Part shown: positions 1-5,592 of the stretch, piece after piece
Position numbering within the stretch: position 1 is the stretch's first letter
Layout of the letters: each line of letters begins with the position of its first letter
Assembly (NCBI GenBank): GCA_030598075.1
Contig: JAUVQP010000038.1
Location: 1-10,277 of the forward strand
DNA length: 10,277 nucleotides
Direction: 5' to 3'
Origin: Miltoncostaeaceae bacterium
GTDB taxonomy: Bacteria > Actinomycetota > Thermoleophilia > Miltoncostaeales > Miltoncostaeaceae
Position numbers and translations under genes: made by a program
The notes under the pieces: model-generated
The model's database searches: none
What the model was told of the DNA's origin: nothing
The model's input: the letters and a program-made list of their open reading frames with translations, nothing else

Positions 1-1209
1 GAGCGCCGCGGCATGCTGAAGGTCTGGAACATCGTGTTGGTCATCCTGGCCTTCACGCTCGCCCTGTTCGGCACCTTCCTCACGCGAAGCGGCATCGTGG
101 CGAGCGTTCACGCCTTCGGCGAGTCGACTCTGGGCCCGTTCTTCGCCGCCTTCATCGGGGTCGTCCTCATCGGCTCCGTCGGCCTTCTGATCAGCCGCCT
201 GCCGGACCTTCGCAGCGAGCACTCGCTGGAGAGCTACGTGAGCCGCGAGGCGGTCTTCCTGTTCAACAACCTGCTGCTCCTCGCCCTTGCGTTCGCGACG
301 TTCTGGGGAACGGTCTTCCCGATTCTCACCGAGGCGGCGCGCGGCTCGCGCATCACCGTGGGGCCGAGCTTCTACGACCAGGTGGCCATTCCCATCGGCA
401 TCGCCCTGCTGGTGCTCACGGGCGTCGGCCCGCTGATCGCGTGGCGCAAGGCGTCGCTCACGCAGCTTCGGCGCCGGTTCAGGGCTCCCGTCGCCGTGGC
501 GCTGGCCGGGGCCGCCGTGCTCTGGGCGCTCACCGACGCGTGGAGCACGTGGGCTGCGGGTGCGGTGTTCACGGCCGCCGTGTTCGTGACAGCGACCATC
601 GTGGGCGAGTTCTGGCGCGGCCTCCGGGTCCGTCACGCGCTCGGCGGAGTCTCGTGGCCCGGGGCGCTGGTCTCGATGGTCGCGCGCAACCGTCGTCGCT
701 ACGGTGGATACATCGTCCACCTCGGGGTGGTGATCCTGATCGTCGGCATCGCCGGCTCGTCGAGCTTCGCCAGCCAGGGGGACTTTGCCCTCCGCGCCGG
801 GGAGTCCGGGAGCGTCGCCGGCTACACCTTCGTCTACGAGGATTTCGAGCGCTCGCGGGACGAGCACGTCGGAAACGTCTCGAGCCGCATCGCCGTGCTC
901 GGCGAGGACGGCGGCCGGGTGGCCACCATGACCCCCGCCGTCAACTTCTATTTCGCCGACGAGCAGCGCTCCACCGAGGTCGCGATCGACTCGCGCCCGA
1001 CGCGCGACATCTACATCGTCCTCGCCGGGCTCAGCGAGGACGGCGTGGCCCGGTTCTCGGTGTTCATCAACCCGTTGGTCATGTGGTTGTGGATCGCCGG
1101 GCTGTTCATCGTGGCGGGGGGCGCGCTCGCCGGGATGCCGGGCCTGCCGGCGCGACGCCGCGAGCCGGCCACGTCCTCCGACGAGGGCGCCCGGCGCGCT
1201 CGCGCCTAG
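1..1209 (+). CDS. ccmF: Cytochrome c heme lyase subunit CcmF, C-terminal part (5' truncated by window)
   Basis: The reading frame is open from base 1 (ERRG before the Met at 13), so the true start lies upstream. CcmF is the membrane subunit of the system I heme lyase that attaches heme to CXXCH cysteines of apocytochrome c on the outer face of the membrane. Visible family hallmarks, numbered from the Met at 13, are the GTFLTRSG stretch with SVHAFG (H33, aligning with a conserved external heme-ligand His), WGTVFP (98-103), and YGGYIVHLG (230-238), whose H236 aligns with the conserved transmembrane heme-ligand His. Several hydrophobic helices are followed by an extracytoplasmic domain (about 250-345), a last helix (about 352-373) and a short charged tail. 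The WWD heme-handling motif normally lies in the N-terminal half, outside the window. The CcmI/CcmH-like gene 45 bases downstream supports the assignment. Confidence 0.93.
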   Translation, partial: ERRGMLKVWNIVLVILAFTLALFGTFLTRSGIVASVHAFGESTLGPFFAAFIGVVLIGSVGLLISRLPDLRSEHSLESYVSREAVFLFNNLLLLALAFATFWGTVFPILTEAARGSRITVGPSFYDQVAIPIGIALLVLTGVGPLIAWRKASLTQLRRRFRAPVAVALAGAAVLWALTDAWSTWAAGAVFTAAVFVTATIVGEFWRGLRVRHALGGVSWPGALVSMVARNRRRYGGYIVHLGVVILIVGIAGSSSFASQGDFALRAGESGSVAGYTFVYEDFERSRDEHVGNVSSRIAVLGEDGGRVATMTPAVNFYFADEQRSTEVAIDSRPTRDIYIVLAGLSEDGVARFSVFINPLVMWLWIAGLFIVAGGALAGMPGLPARRREPATSSDEGARRARA

Positions 1210-1215
1210 CGCGCG
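1201..1215 (+). other. GC hairpin overlapping the ccmF stop
   Basis: CGCGC (1201-1205) and GCGCG (1211-1215) can pair around a 5-base loop that includes the ccmF TAG (1207-1209). There is no T-tract. It could weakly separate ccmF from the next gene, but low-complexity GC runs make such pairings common at this base composition. Confidence 0.25.
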
Positions 1216-1242
1216 CGACCGCGGCCTCGCGGCGCTCGGAGT

Positions 1243-1254
1243 TAAGCTGCGGTC
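1243..1254 (+). promoter_or_regulatory. Possible -10 element giving a leaderless transcript for the 1255 gene
   Basis: TAAGCT (1243-1248) fits the TANNNT -10 pattern and ends 6 bases before the GTG at 1255. Transcription would then start at or very near the start codon, as in actinobacterial leaderless genes. No good -35 is seen. The alternative reading is ordinary initiation from CGGAG (1237-1241), which lies 13 bases from the GTG, somewhat far for a Shine-Dalgarno. Confidence 0.4.
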
Positions 1255-1554
1255 GTGGCCGCGGCACTGATCGTTCTCGCCATCGCCGCACTGATCATCG
1301 TGGCGGCCGCTCTGTGGCCGCTCCTCAGGGATCGGACGGACGTGGTCGGGGCGGATCGCTTCCAGGATGAGCGACACCGGGTCCAGGAGGATCTGGAGCG
1401 GTCGCTGACGGCGATCGGTGAGATCGAGCACGATCACGCTGCCGGGAACCTCTCTGACGACGACTATCGGGAGCTGGACGCGGCGGAGCGCGCCCGCGCG
1501 ATCGCCTTGATCCGCGAACGCGACGGCTCCGAGACGGGTCACGACGGGTCATGA
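1255..1554 (+). CDS. Small CcmI/CcmH-like cytochrome c biogenesis membrane protein
   Basis: A 99-residue protein starting at GTG. An N-terminal hydrophobic helix (about residues 2-24) is followed by a charged helical region with the pattern DLERSLTAIGEIEHDHAAGNL then SDDDYRELD (roughly residues 43-77). That pattern of a leucine-rich helix, G-x-L-S-x-x-D-Y and another helix is typical of the N-terminal part of CcmI, and of small companions of CcmF in systems that lack the long TPR half of CcmI. The family role is handling apocytochrome c for the heme lyase. It has no TPR repeats and no CXXC thiol-redox motif, so it is not CcmH/CcmL itself. It sits 45 bases after ccmF, and its stop overlaps the next start in an ATGA (1551-1554), implying co-translation. 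The assignment rests on short motifs and position. Confidence 0.7.
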   Translation: MAAALIVLAIAALIIVAAALWPLLRDRTDVVGADRFQDERHRVQEDLERSLTAIGEIEHDHAAGNLSDDDYRELDAAERARAIALIRERDGSETGHDGS

Positions 1555-2363
1555 TCGCGCGGGCTCTGACCGCCGCCGCCGCCGTGCTTGCGTGCCTGCT
1601 TCTGGCGGCATGCAGCGCCGAGCTGCAGATGGAGGTCCAGGTGGATCGCGACGGGAGGGGGGAGCTCGCCCTCGATCTCGCGCTCGACTCGGAGGCACAG
1701 GCGGCTCTGGGTTTGTCGGGCGCGACCGACGAGCAACTCCGCGCCCACTTCGAGCAACTGCTCGTCGATGGGGGCTGGGTGGGAGATGGCGTCGAGCGCA
1801 TCAGCGTCGAGCGCGATGCCGACGGTGGCGTCGTGCTCCGCACGCGGCACCCCTTCGATGACCTCGACCAGTTGGAGCGGCTGATCACGGAACCCCGGCC
1901 CATCGCGCTTCTCGCGCCCGACGCCGGGAGCCTCCAGGCGCTCACGGATCTGCCCGAGGCGACTCCGTTGCTCAACAGCTATCGATTCCGCCTGAGGGGC
2001 GGTACGGGCGACAACCCGGGTTTTCGCCTCTTCGCGCGAGGAGGGGTTGGGGAGATCGGCGGGTCGACCTGCGCGGGCAGCGAGACGGTGGGCTTCGGCA
2101 GCGCCCTCCGGAACTCGCTCCTCGTTACGTACCGCATGGATCTGCCGGGAGGACCGGGCGACACGAACGCCAACTCAACACCATTGGGCACGAACGTCTG
2201 GGATGTTCGCTACGGCGACTGTCCGGCGCTGACGGCCGCGTCGGGCGGCGGTGGCTCCAGCAGGATCGTCAACGGAGTGATACTGGCGGTTCTGGTGCTC
2301 TTCCTCATCGTTGTGTTCGGCGTTCGCGCGCTGCGCCGACGACGGCGCAAGAGGGCCCTCTAG
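1551..2363 (+). CDS. LppM/DUF3153-like lipoprotein with C-terminal membrane anchor
   Basis: 270 residues, starting at an ATG that overlaps the previous stop (ATGA). The signal sequence ends in the lipobox L18-A19-A20-C21, predicting signal peptidase II cleavage and a lipidated Cys21. The exported domain begins with a strand-rich DGRGELALDLALDS segment (residues about 33-46). It also has two lone cysteines, in STCAG and YGDCP, that might form a disulfide. A Gly/Ser linker leads to a transmembrane helix (about 239-259) and an Arg/Lys-rich cytoplasmic tail (261-268). A lipid anchor at one end plus a helix at the other matches the layout of actinobacterial LppM-type (DUF3153) proteins, whose biochemical role is poorly defined. 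The family call is by layout and local pattern, so it is moderate. Its position after ccm genes suggests an envelope function but does not prove a cytochrome role. Confidence 0.7.
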   Translation: MIARALTAAAAVLACLLLAACSAELQMEVQVDRDGRGELALDLALDSEAQAALGLSGATDEQLRAHFEQLLVDGGWVGDGVERISVERDADGGVVLRTRHPFDDLDQLERLITEPRPIALLAPDAGSLQALTDLPEATPLLNSYRFRLRGGTGDNPGFRLFARGGVGEIGGSTCAGSETVGFGSALRNSLLVTYRMDLPGGPGDTNANSTPLGTNVWDVRYGDCPALTAASGGGGSSRIVNGVILAVLVLFLIVVFGVRALRRRRRKRAL

Positions 2364-2385
2364 CGTCGTCCCAACCCTCGGAGGC

Positions 2386-2415
2386 TTGACCGGTGACCCG
2401 GGTTACCCTTAGCAT
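2386..2415 (+). promoter_or_regulatory. Candidate promoter of the M23 peptidase pair, with a palindrome in its spacer
   Basis: TTGACC (2386-2391, 5 of 6 to the TTGACA consensus) and TAGCAT (2410-2415, 4 of 6 to TATAAT) are separated by 18 bases. The spacer holds GGTGACCCGGGTTACC (2392-2407), a 16-base inverted repeat with 7 of 8 pairs matching. That is the place where a repressor or a spacer-distorting activator would act. Transcription from near 2422 would give a leader of about 100-140 bases before the first M23 gene. The promoter is inferred from sequence alone. Confidence 0.5.
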
Positions 2416-2504
2416 CCTCCGCCGTTGGCCCGAAACGCCACCGCTCGGCTGGCTTACGGTATTCGCACTGGCCGCCATCGGACGTTTCCGCGCTGCCTCC
2501 GACC

Positions 2505-2510
2505 AAGGAG
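2505..2510 (+). promoter_or_regulatory. Strong Shine-Dalgarno with no standard start codon after it
   Basis: AAGGAG at 2505-2510 is a near-ideal ribosome binding site, but the codon 9 bases later, in frame with the M23 gene, is ATC (2520-2522). The conventional GTG at 2559 is 48 bases away and has no comparable site in front of it. GGAC (2515-2518) and GTCC (2524-2527) could form a 4-bp hairpin that puts the ATC in its loop. Confidence 0.55.
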
Positions 2511-2558
2511 TCACGGACAATCGGTCCTCGACCGCGAACTAAGTCGCTTGCCGCCCAG

Positions 2559-3437
2559 GTGATCGGCTTCACCACGGCTCTCGGCGGGCTCATCGCGATG
2601 CTCGCCGTCGTTGGGACCGCGACCGCGATGGAGGTCGAGTTGCCCACGGGTTCCCCGAGGAATTTGGCGCCCGGCGACGCGCCGGCCGGCGTGAAGGACG
2701 AGCCGGTGGAGCCGACTGCGACCACCGTCAAGCTGGTGCCGCTCAGGACGCTTCGGATGCGCTCGCGTGGCGAGTATGTGCGCGACCTCCAAAAGGCGCT
2801 GCGGAAGCGGCGGATCCTCGTCAGGGTGGACGGCACCTTCGGGCGCGGCACCCGCCGCGGCGTACGCATCGTCCAGAAGCGGAAGAAGCTCCGCGCGACC
2901 GGGGTCGCCACCGTGAGGTTCCAGCGGCGGCTCGGCATTCGCCCGCGCAAGCTCACCGTCCCGGTCAGCGGCGGCGCTGCCACCCCGGTCACCGAGGGGG
3001 TGTTCGCCGCGTTTCCCGTGGCGCGGGGGTACTCGTACTCCAACGACTACGGCGCGCCGCGCAGCCAGGGCTCGCACCAGGGGATCGACATCATCGCGCC
3101 GCGCGGGATCCCGATCTACGCCGTCAACGACGGCGTCGTCGACCGCCTGAGCCGGGCCGAGCAGGGCCTCGGTGGACGGTACGTCTGGCAGAAGGGCACC
3201 GACGGGACCACCGAGTACTATTACGCTCACATGGACTCGATCGCCGCCGGTCTCGATGCTGGAGACCGCGTCTCCGCGGGTCAGGTCATCGGCACCGTCG
3301 GCAACACGGGTGACGCACGCTTCGGGGTGCATCACCTGCACTTCGAGTGGCGGCCGAAGGGACGGTCCTCCAATCCATACCCGCATCTGATTGCGGCGGA
3401 TCCGACGAAGAGCCCACCGTCGGCCGCGGGGCGCTAG
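2559..3437 (+). CDS. Secreted peptidoglycan-binding M23 (LytM-type) metallopeptidase
   Basis: 292 residues from the GTG at 2559. M23 enzymes are zinc endopeptidases that cut peptide cross-links in peptidoglycan, outside the cytoplasmic membrane. A hydrophobic segment (about 3-22) ending in a TATA-M site looks like a signal peptide. A basic peptidoglycan_binding_1-like domain follows (about 61-127, with LRKRRILVRVDGTFGRGTRR). The catalytic M23 domain (about 150-275) retains all the zinc and catalytic residues expected: H173 and D177 (HQGID), H224 (YAHMD) and H259-L-H261. It should therefore be active. The start is uncertain. Reading in frame from ATC at 2520 adds 13 residues (IGPRPRTKSLAAQ) that would supply the positively charged n-region missing from the GTG start, and that position has the better ribosome site. 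The second M23 gene follows after 24 bases, probably in the same transcript. Confidence 0.9.
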   Translation: MIGFTTALGGLIAMLAVVGTATAMEVELPTGSPRNLAPGDAPAGVKDEPVEPTATTVKLVPLRTLRMRSRGEYVRDLQKALRKRRILVRVDGTFGRGTRRGVRIVQKRKKLRATGVATVRFQRRLGIRPRKLTVPVSGGAATPVTEGVFAAFPVARGYSYSNDYGAPRSQGSHQGIDIIAPRGIPIYAVNDGVVDRLSRAEQGLGGRYVWQKGTDGTTEYYYAHMDSIAAGLDAGDRVSAGQVIGTVGNTGDARFGVHHLHFEWRPKGRSSNPYPHLIAADPTKSPPSAAGR

Positions 3438-3458
3438 CGCTCCTGGCGGGGTGCTAGC
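3426..3458 (+). repeat. Imperfect 13-base direct repeat with 20-base period at the M23-M23 junction
   Basis: GCGGGGCGCTAGC (3426-3438) and GCGGGGTGCTAGC (3446-3458) differ at one base. The first copy contains the stop codon (TAG 3435-3437) of the upstream M23 gene. The second lies in the 24-base gap just before the ATG of the next gene, in the region where its ribosome would bind. GCGCTAGCGC (3431-3440) is also a perfect 10-base palindrome. This may be a short tandem duplication. Confidence 0.75.
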
Positions 3459-3461
3459 TCG

Positions 3462-4694
3462 ATGAGTTCGCGCCGCATCTCGGTCCGGCGTGCGCGACGG
3501 GTCGCCGTCGCGTGCATCGCCGCCGCCGCCCTCGGCGGCGCCGTCACGGCCGCCCAGCTCGCCGGCGCTCCGGCCGACGAGAAGGCCGATGTCGACGAGC
3601 GGCTCAACAGGACCGAGGAGCGCCTGCGCGAGGCTCGGGATCGGGAGAGCATCCTCAGCACGGAGGTCGAGGGCTACACGTCGCGCATCCGTGTGCTCGA
3701 GCAGCGCTTGGCGCCGCTCCGCGCTCGCTCAGAGCGTCTGGATGCGGAGCTGGCCGCGCTCAGAGATCGCCTGGACACCCTGACCCGGAGGCTCCGGATC
3801 GAGAGGGAACGGCTCGCCGAGGCCGAGGACGCTCTGGCACGCCGCCAGGTGCTCTTGGGGCAGCGCCTGCGCGATCTCTACGTTCGCGGCGAGCCCGACC
3901 CGCTGCTCATCCTGATCGAGTCCGGAAGCCTTGCGGCCGCCGCGGACACCGCCGAGGTCATCGAGTTGATCGTCGCGCGCGATCGCAGTCTGCTCAACTC
4001 GGTCGAGAGGTTCCGCGATGAGGTTCAGGCCACGCGGGACCGTATTGCCGCGGCGCGCGCCGAGGTCGCCGACGCGGAACGGCGTGCCATGGTCGCCGCC
4101 GTCGAGGCGCGTGAGGTCAGGGCGTCCCTCGAGGAGCAAAAGGCCGGCGTGGACAAGCTGCTCTCCGGTCGGCAGCAGCTCCTCGGGCGGGTCAGGGGCA
4201 ACCGCGAGGACATCGAGGCCGAGGCCCGCGACCTCAGGGCCCGCTCGGCCGCTCTCGGCGCCAAGATCGTGGCCGCGCAGGGCGGCACGGCCGGGCCGTC
4301 CGGCGTCGTCGCCGGCGGAACCCCCAGCGCCTCGGGGTTCATCTGGCCGGTCCACGGCTCGATCACGTCCGGGTTCGGACCCCGCTGGGGCCGCATGCAC
4401 GAGGGGCTCGACATCACCGGAGGATCGGGAACCCCCATCGCGGCTGCCGCCAACGGTACCGTCATCATCGCCGGTTGGAACGGCGGCTACGGCCAGCTCG
4501 TCGTGGTCGACCACGGTGGCGGCGTCAGCACCGCCTATGCCCACCTCAGCAGCATCGCCGTGTCGGTGGGACAGGGGGTCGGCCAGGGCTCCGTGGTCGG
4601 AGGCATGGGCACCACGGGTAGCTCCACCGGCGTGCACCTGCACTTCGAGGTGCGCCTCAACGGCGGCGCGGTCAACCCCATCGGGTATCTGTAG
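3462..4694 (+). CDS. EnvC/CwlO-like coiled-coil M23 peptidase
   Basis: 410 residues from ATG 3462. A twin-Arg-rich basic N-terminus and a hydrophobic segment (about 13-34) look like a signal peptide or anchor. Two long coiled-coil stretches follow (about 38-138 and 175-270). They are separated by an RLRDLYVRGEPDPLLILIES hinge (135-154) of the kind seen in EnvC, CwlO and PcsB-type hydrolases and activators. A Gly/Ser linker (273-291) leads to the M23 domain: IWPVHG (294-299), SGFGPRWG, H313-E-G-L-D317, H361 and H392-L-H394. Unlike E. coli EnvC, whose LytM domain is degenerate, all catalytic positions are present, so this may itself cut peptidoglycan. Relatives of this shape are controlled by the FtsEX ABC-type complex at the division site or lateral wall. 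No ftsEX lies in the window, so that link is inference. The gene is probably transcribed with the M23 gene upstream. Confidence 0.92.
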   Translation: MSSRRISVRRARRVAVACIAAAALGGAVTAAQLAGAPADEKADVDERLNRTEERLREARDRESILSTEVEGYTSRIRVLEQRLAPLRARSERLDAELAALRDRLDTLTRRLRIERERLAEAEDALARRQVLLGQRLRDLYVRGEPDPLLILIESGSLAAAADTAEVIELIVARDRSLLNSVERFRDEVQATRDRIAAARAEVADAERRAMVAAVEAREVRASLEEQKAGVDKLLSGRQQLLGRVRGNREDIEAEARDLRARSAALGAKIVAAQGGTAGPSGVVAGGTPSASGFIWPVHGSITSGFGPRWGRMHEGLDITGGSGTPIAAAANGTVIIAGWNGGYGQLVVVDHGGGVSTAYAHLSSIAVSVGQGVGQGSVVGGMGTTGSSTGVHLHFEVRLNGGAVNPIGYL

Positions 4695-5397
4695 GAGTTC
4701 CACGGGGCGGGGCCTCGGGCGCGCTCCCGCGGCCCGCCAGGCTCCGGGCTCGCGCCAGGACCTCGTCGAGCATGGCGGGTGTCAGGCGGCCGGTAAAGGT
4801 GTTCTGCTGGCTGGGGTGATAGGAGCCGAGCAGCCAGCGGCCGTCGAGCCGCACTTCGGCGCCATGGCCGAAGCGGGGCGCCGGGCGGGGCGTCCCGAGC
4901 AGCCGTAGCCCCGCGTCCCAGGCGAGTGCGCCGAGGGCGAGCACGACGCGGACCGACCCGAGCGCGTCGAGCTCGCGGCGGAGGAACGGGAGGCAGCGGG
5001 AGCGCTCCTCCGGCGTCGGGCGATTCCCGGGCGGCGCGCAGCGGACCGCGGCCGTGACCCGGCAGCCGTCGAGCCGGAGGCCGTCGTCGCGTCCCGTGGC
5101 CTGGGGTTGGCTCGCCAGGCCCGCGCGATGGAGAGCGGCGAAGAGGAAGTCGCCGCTGCGGTCGCCCGTGAAGACCCTCCCGGTCCGGTTCGCGCCGTGG
5201 GCCGCCGGCGCCAGTCCGACGGCGAGCACCCAGGGCGCGGGGTCGCCGAAGCCCGGTATCGGACGGCCCCAGTAGGGCTCGTCGGCGTACGACCGTCGCT
5301 TCGTGCGCGCGACCTCCTCGCGCCAGGCGACGAGGCGCGGGCAGGCACGGCAGGAGACGATCTCCCGGTCGAGCGCACGAAGCTCGTCTCGGGTCAT
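4672..5397 (-). CDS. udgB: Family 5 (UdgB-type) uracil-DNA glycosylase
   Basis: 241 residues from ATG (5397-5395). The enzyme excises uracil, and in this family also hypoxanthine and other deaminated bases, to begin base-excision repair. Motif 1 reads GLAPAAHGANRTGRVFTGD (61-79). It has Ala where family 4 enzymes have an acidic residue, which is the family 5 signature. Motif 3 is HPSQQN (194-199). Four cysteines, C16 and C19 (CRACP) then C120 and C135, fit the [4Fe-4S] cluster of family 4 and 5 enzymes. The frame stays open upstream on the minus strand into lysA. I reject that extension because the conserved domain begins right after this Met and the extra part lies antisense to lysA. The stop (4674-4672) lies inside the converging M23 gene, a 23-base tail-to-tail overlap. 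I see no clear -10 element in front. Confidence 0.94.
   Translation of the reverse strand: MTRDELRALDREIVSCRACPRLVAWREEVARTKRRSYADEPYWGRPIPGFGDPAPWVLAVGLAPAAHGANRTGRVFTGDRSGDFLFAALHRAGLASQPQATGRDDGLRLDGCRVTAAVRCAPPGNRPTPEERSRCLPFLRRELDALGSVRVVLALGALAWDAGLRLLGTPRPAPRFGHGAEVRLDGRWLLGSYHPSQQNTFTGRLTPAMLDEVLARARSLAGRGSAPEAPPRGTPTDTRWG
4706..4738 (+). terminator. Strong GC hairpin 12 bases after the M23 stop, inside the 3' end of udgB
   Basis: Pairs are 4706-4708 with 4736-4738, 4710-4714 with 4731-4735, and 4716-4719 with 4726-4729. There is one mismatch (4715/4730), one bulge (4709) and a 6-base loop, giving 12 G-C pairs. No T-tract follows, as is common for proposed actinobacterial intrinsic terminators. 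It is well placed to stop transcription of the M23 pair. It also encodes the Gly/Ala/Pro-rich C-terminal tail of the glycosylase on the other strand. Confidence 0.55.
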
Positions 5398-5592
5398 GTG
5401 TCGGGCGCCGTCGTGTGAAGGGCGAGCAACGCGACGGCCCGTGCCCGGGCCTCGTCTTCGTGCTGAAGGCCGCCGCTGTCCTCGCCGAGACTCACTCGGA
5501 GCGAAATCTGCTGCTGCGCGTGTCGAGTGGGGGCATCTGACGAGGATAGGGCGGTGGAACGAGCGGAGCCATCTGGTACCGTCCGCGGGCCG
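5398..5592. other. Divergent 195-base gap between udgB and lysA
   Basis: No gene is evident. It contains a hairpin GGCCCG-tgcc-CGGGCC (5436-5451), which can extend with GAC/GTC (5433-5435 and 5454-5456). It also contains a dyad CACTCG (5493-5498) and CGAGTG (5524-5529) spaced by 25 bases. A lysA promoter candidate lies next to the ATG. I see no known lysine riboswitch core and no T-box. Confidence 0.6.
5574..5592 (+). promoter_or_regulatory. lysA: Extended -10 promoter candidate for lysA, near-leaderless
   Basis: TGGTACCGT (5574-5582) combines a TGN extension with a TANNNT -10 hexamer (5577-5582). The lysA ATG at 5593 begins 10 bases after it, so the transcript would have a leader of only a few bases. 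The -35 region (near 5554-5559) is poor, as is usual with extended -10 promoters. It would drive the whole lysA-hom-thrC-thrB-folP run. Confidence 0.5.

Larger units (their letters stand above)
2364..2558 (+). other. 195-base gap: promoter, leader and possible non-AUG start of the first M23 gene
   Basis: Besides the promoter, this gap holds a small hairpin (GCCACC 2437-2442 with GG-TGGC 2447-2453, one bulged C). It also has a loose TCGGA/TCCGA pair (2478-2482 and 2498-2502) just before AAGGAG (2505-2510). No clear terminator for the lipoprotein gene is seen. The frame of the M23 gene stays open from at least 2451 onward without an ATG, GTG or TTG before 2559. See the finding on an ATC start at 2520. 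Confidence 0.6.

Noticed and set aside
2416..2558. c-di-AMP (ydaO) or c-di-GMP riboswitch upstream of the M23 gene
   Set aside because: The gene type fits a ydaO riboswitch, but I cannot find the conserved GGGGAACC-like core or the paired GGGGUGAA element, and no GEMM-type core either.
2511..3386. 291-residue open frame on the minus strand opposite the first M23 gene
   Set aside because: It is antisense to a gene with intact catalytic motifs and has no recognisable domain; long antisense frames are expected at this GC content.
3729..4703. 324-residue open frame on the minus strand opposite the EnvC-like gene
   Set aside because: Mirror of the codon periodicity of the true gene; no signal, motif or start context.
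4672..5397. udgB as part of a defence or mutagenesis island
   Set aside because: It is a standalone housekeeping-type repair gene with composition like its neighbours and no mobile or defence genes around it.
5436..5451. Hairpin GGCCCG-tgcc-CGGGCC as an intrinsic terminator
   Set aside because: It lies in a divergent gap, upstream of both flanking genes, so there is no transcript for it to end, and no T-tract follows.
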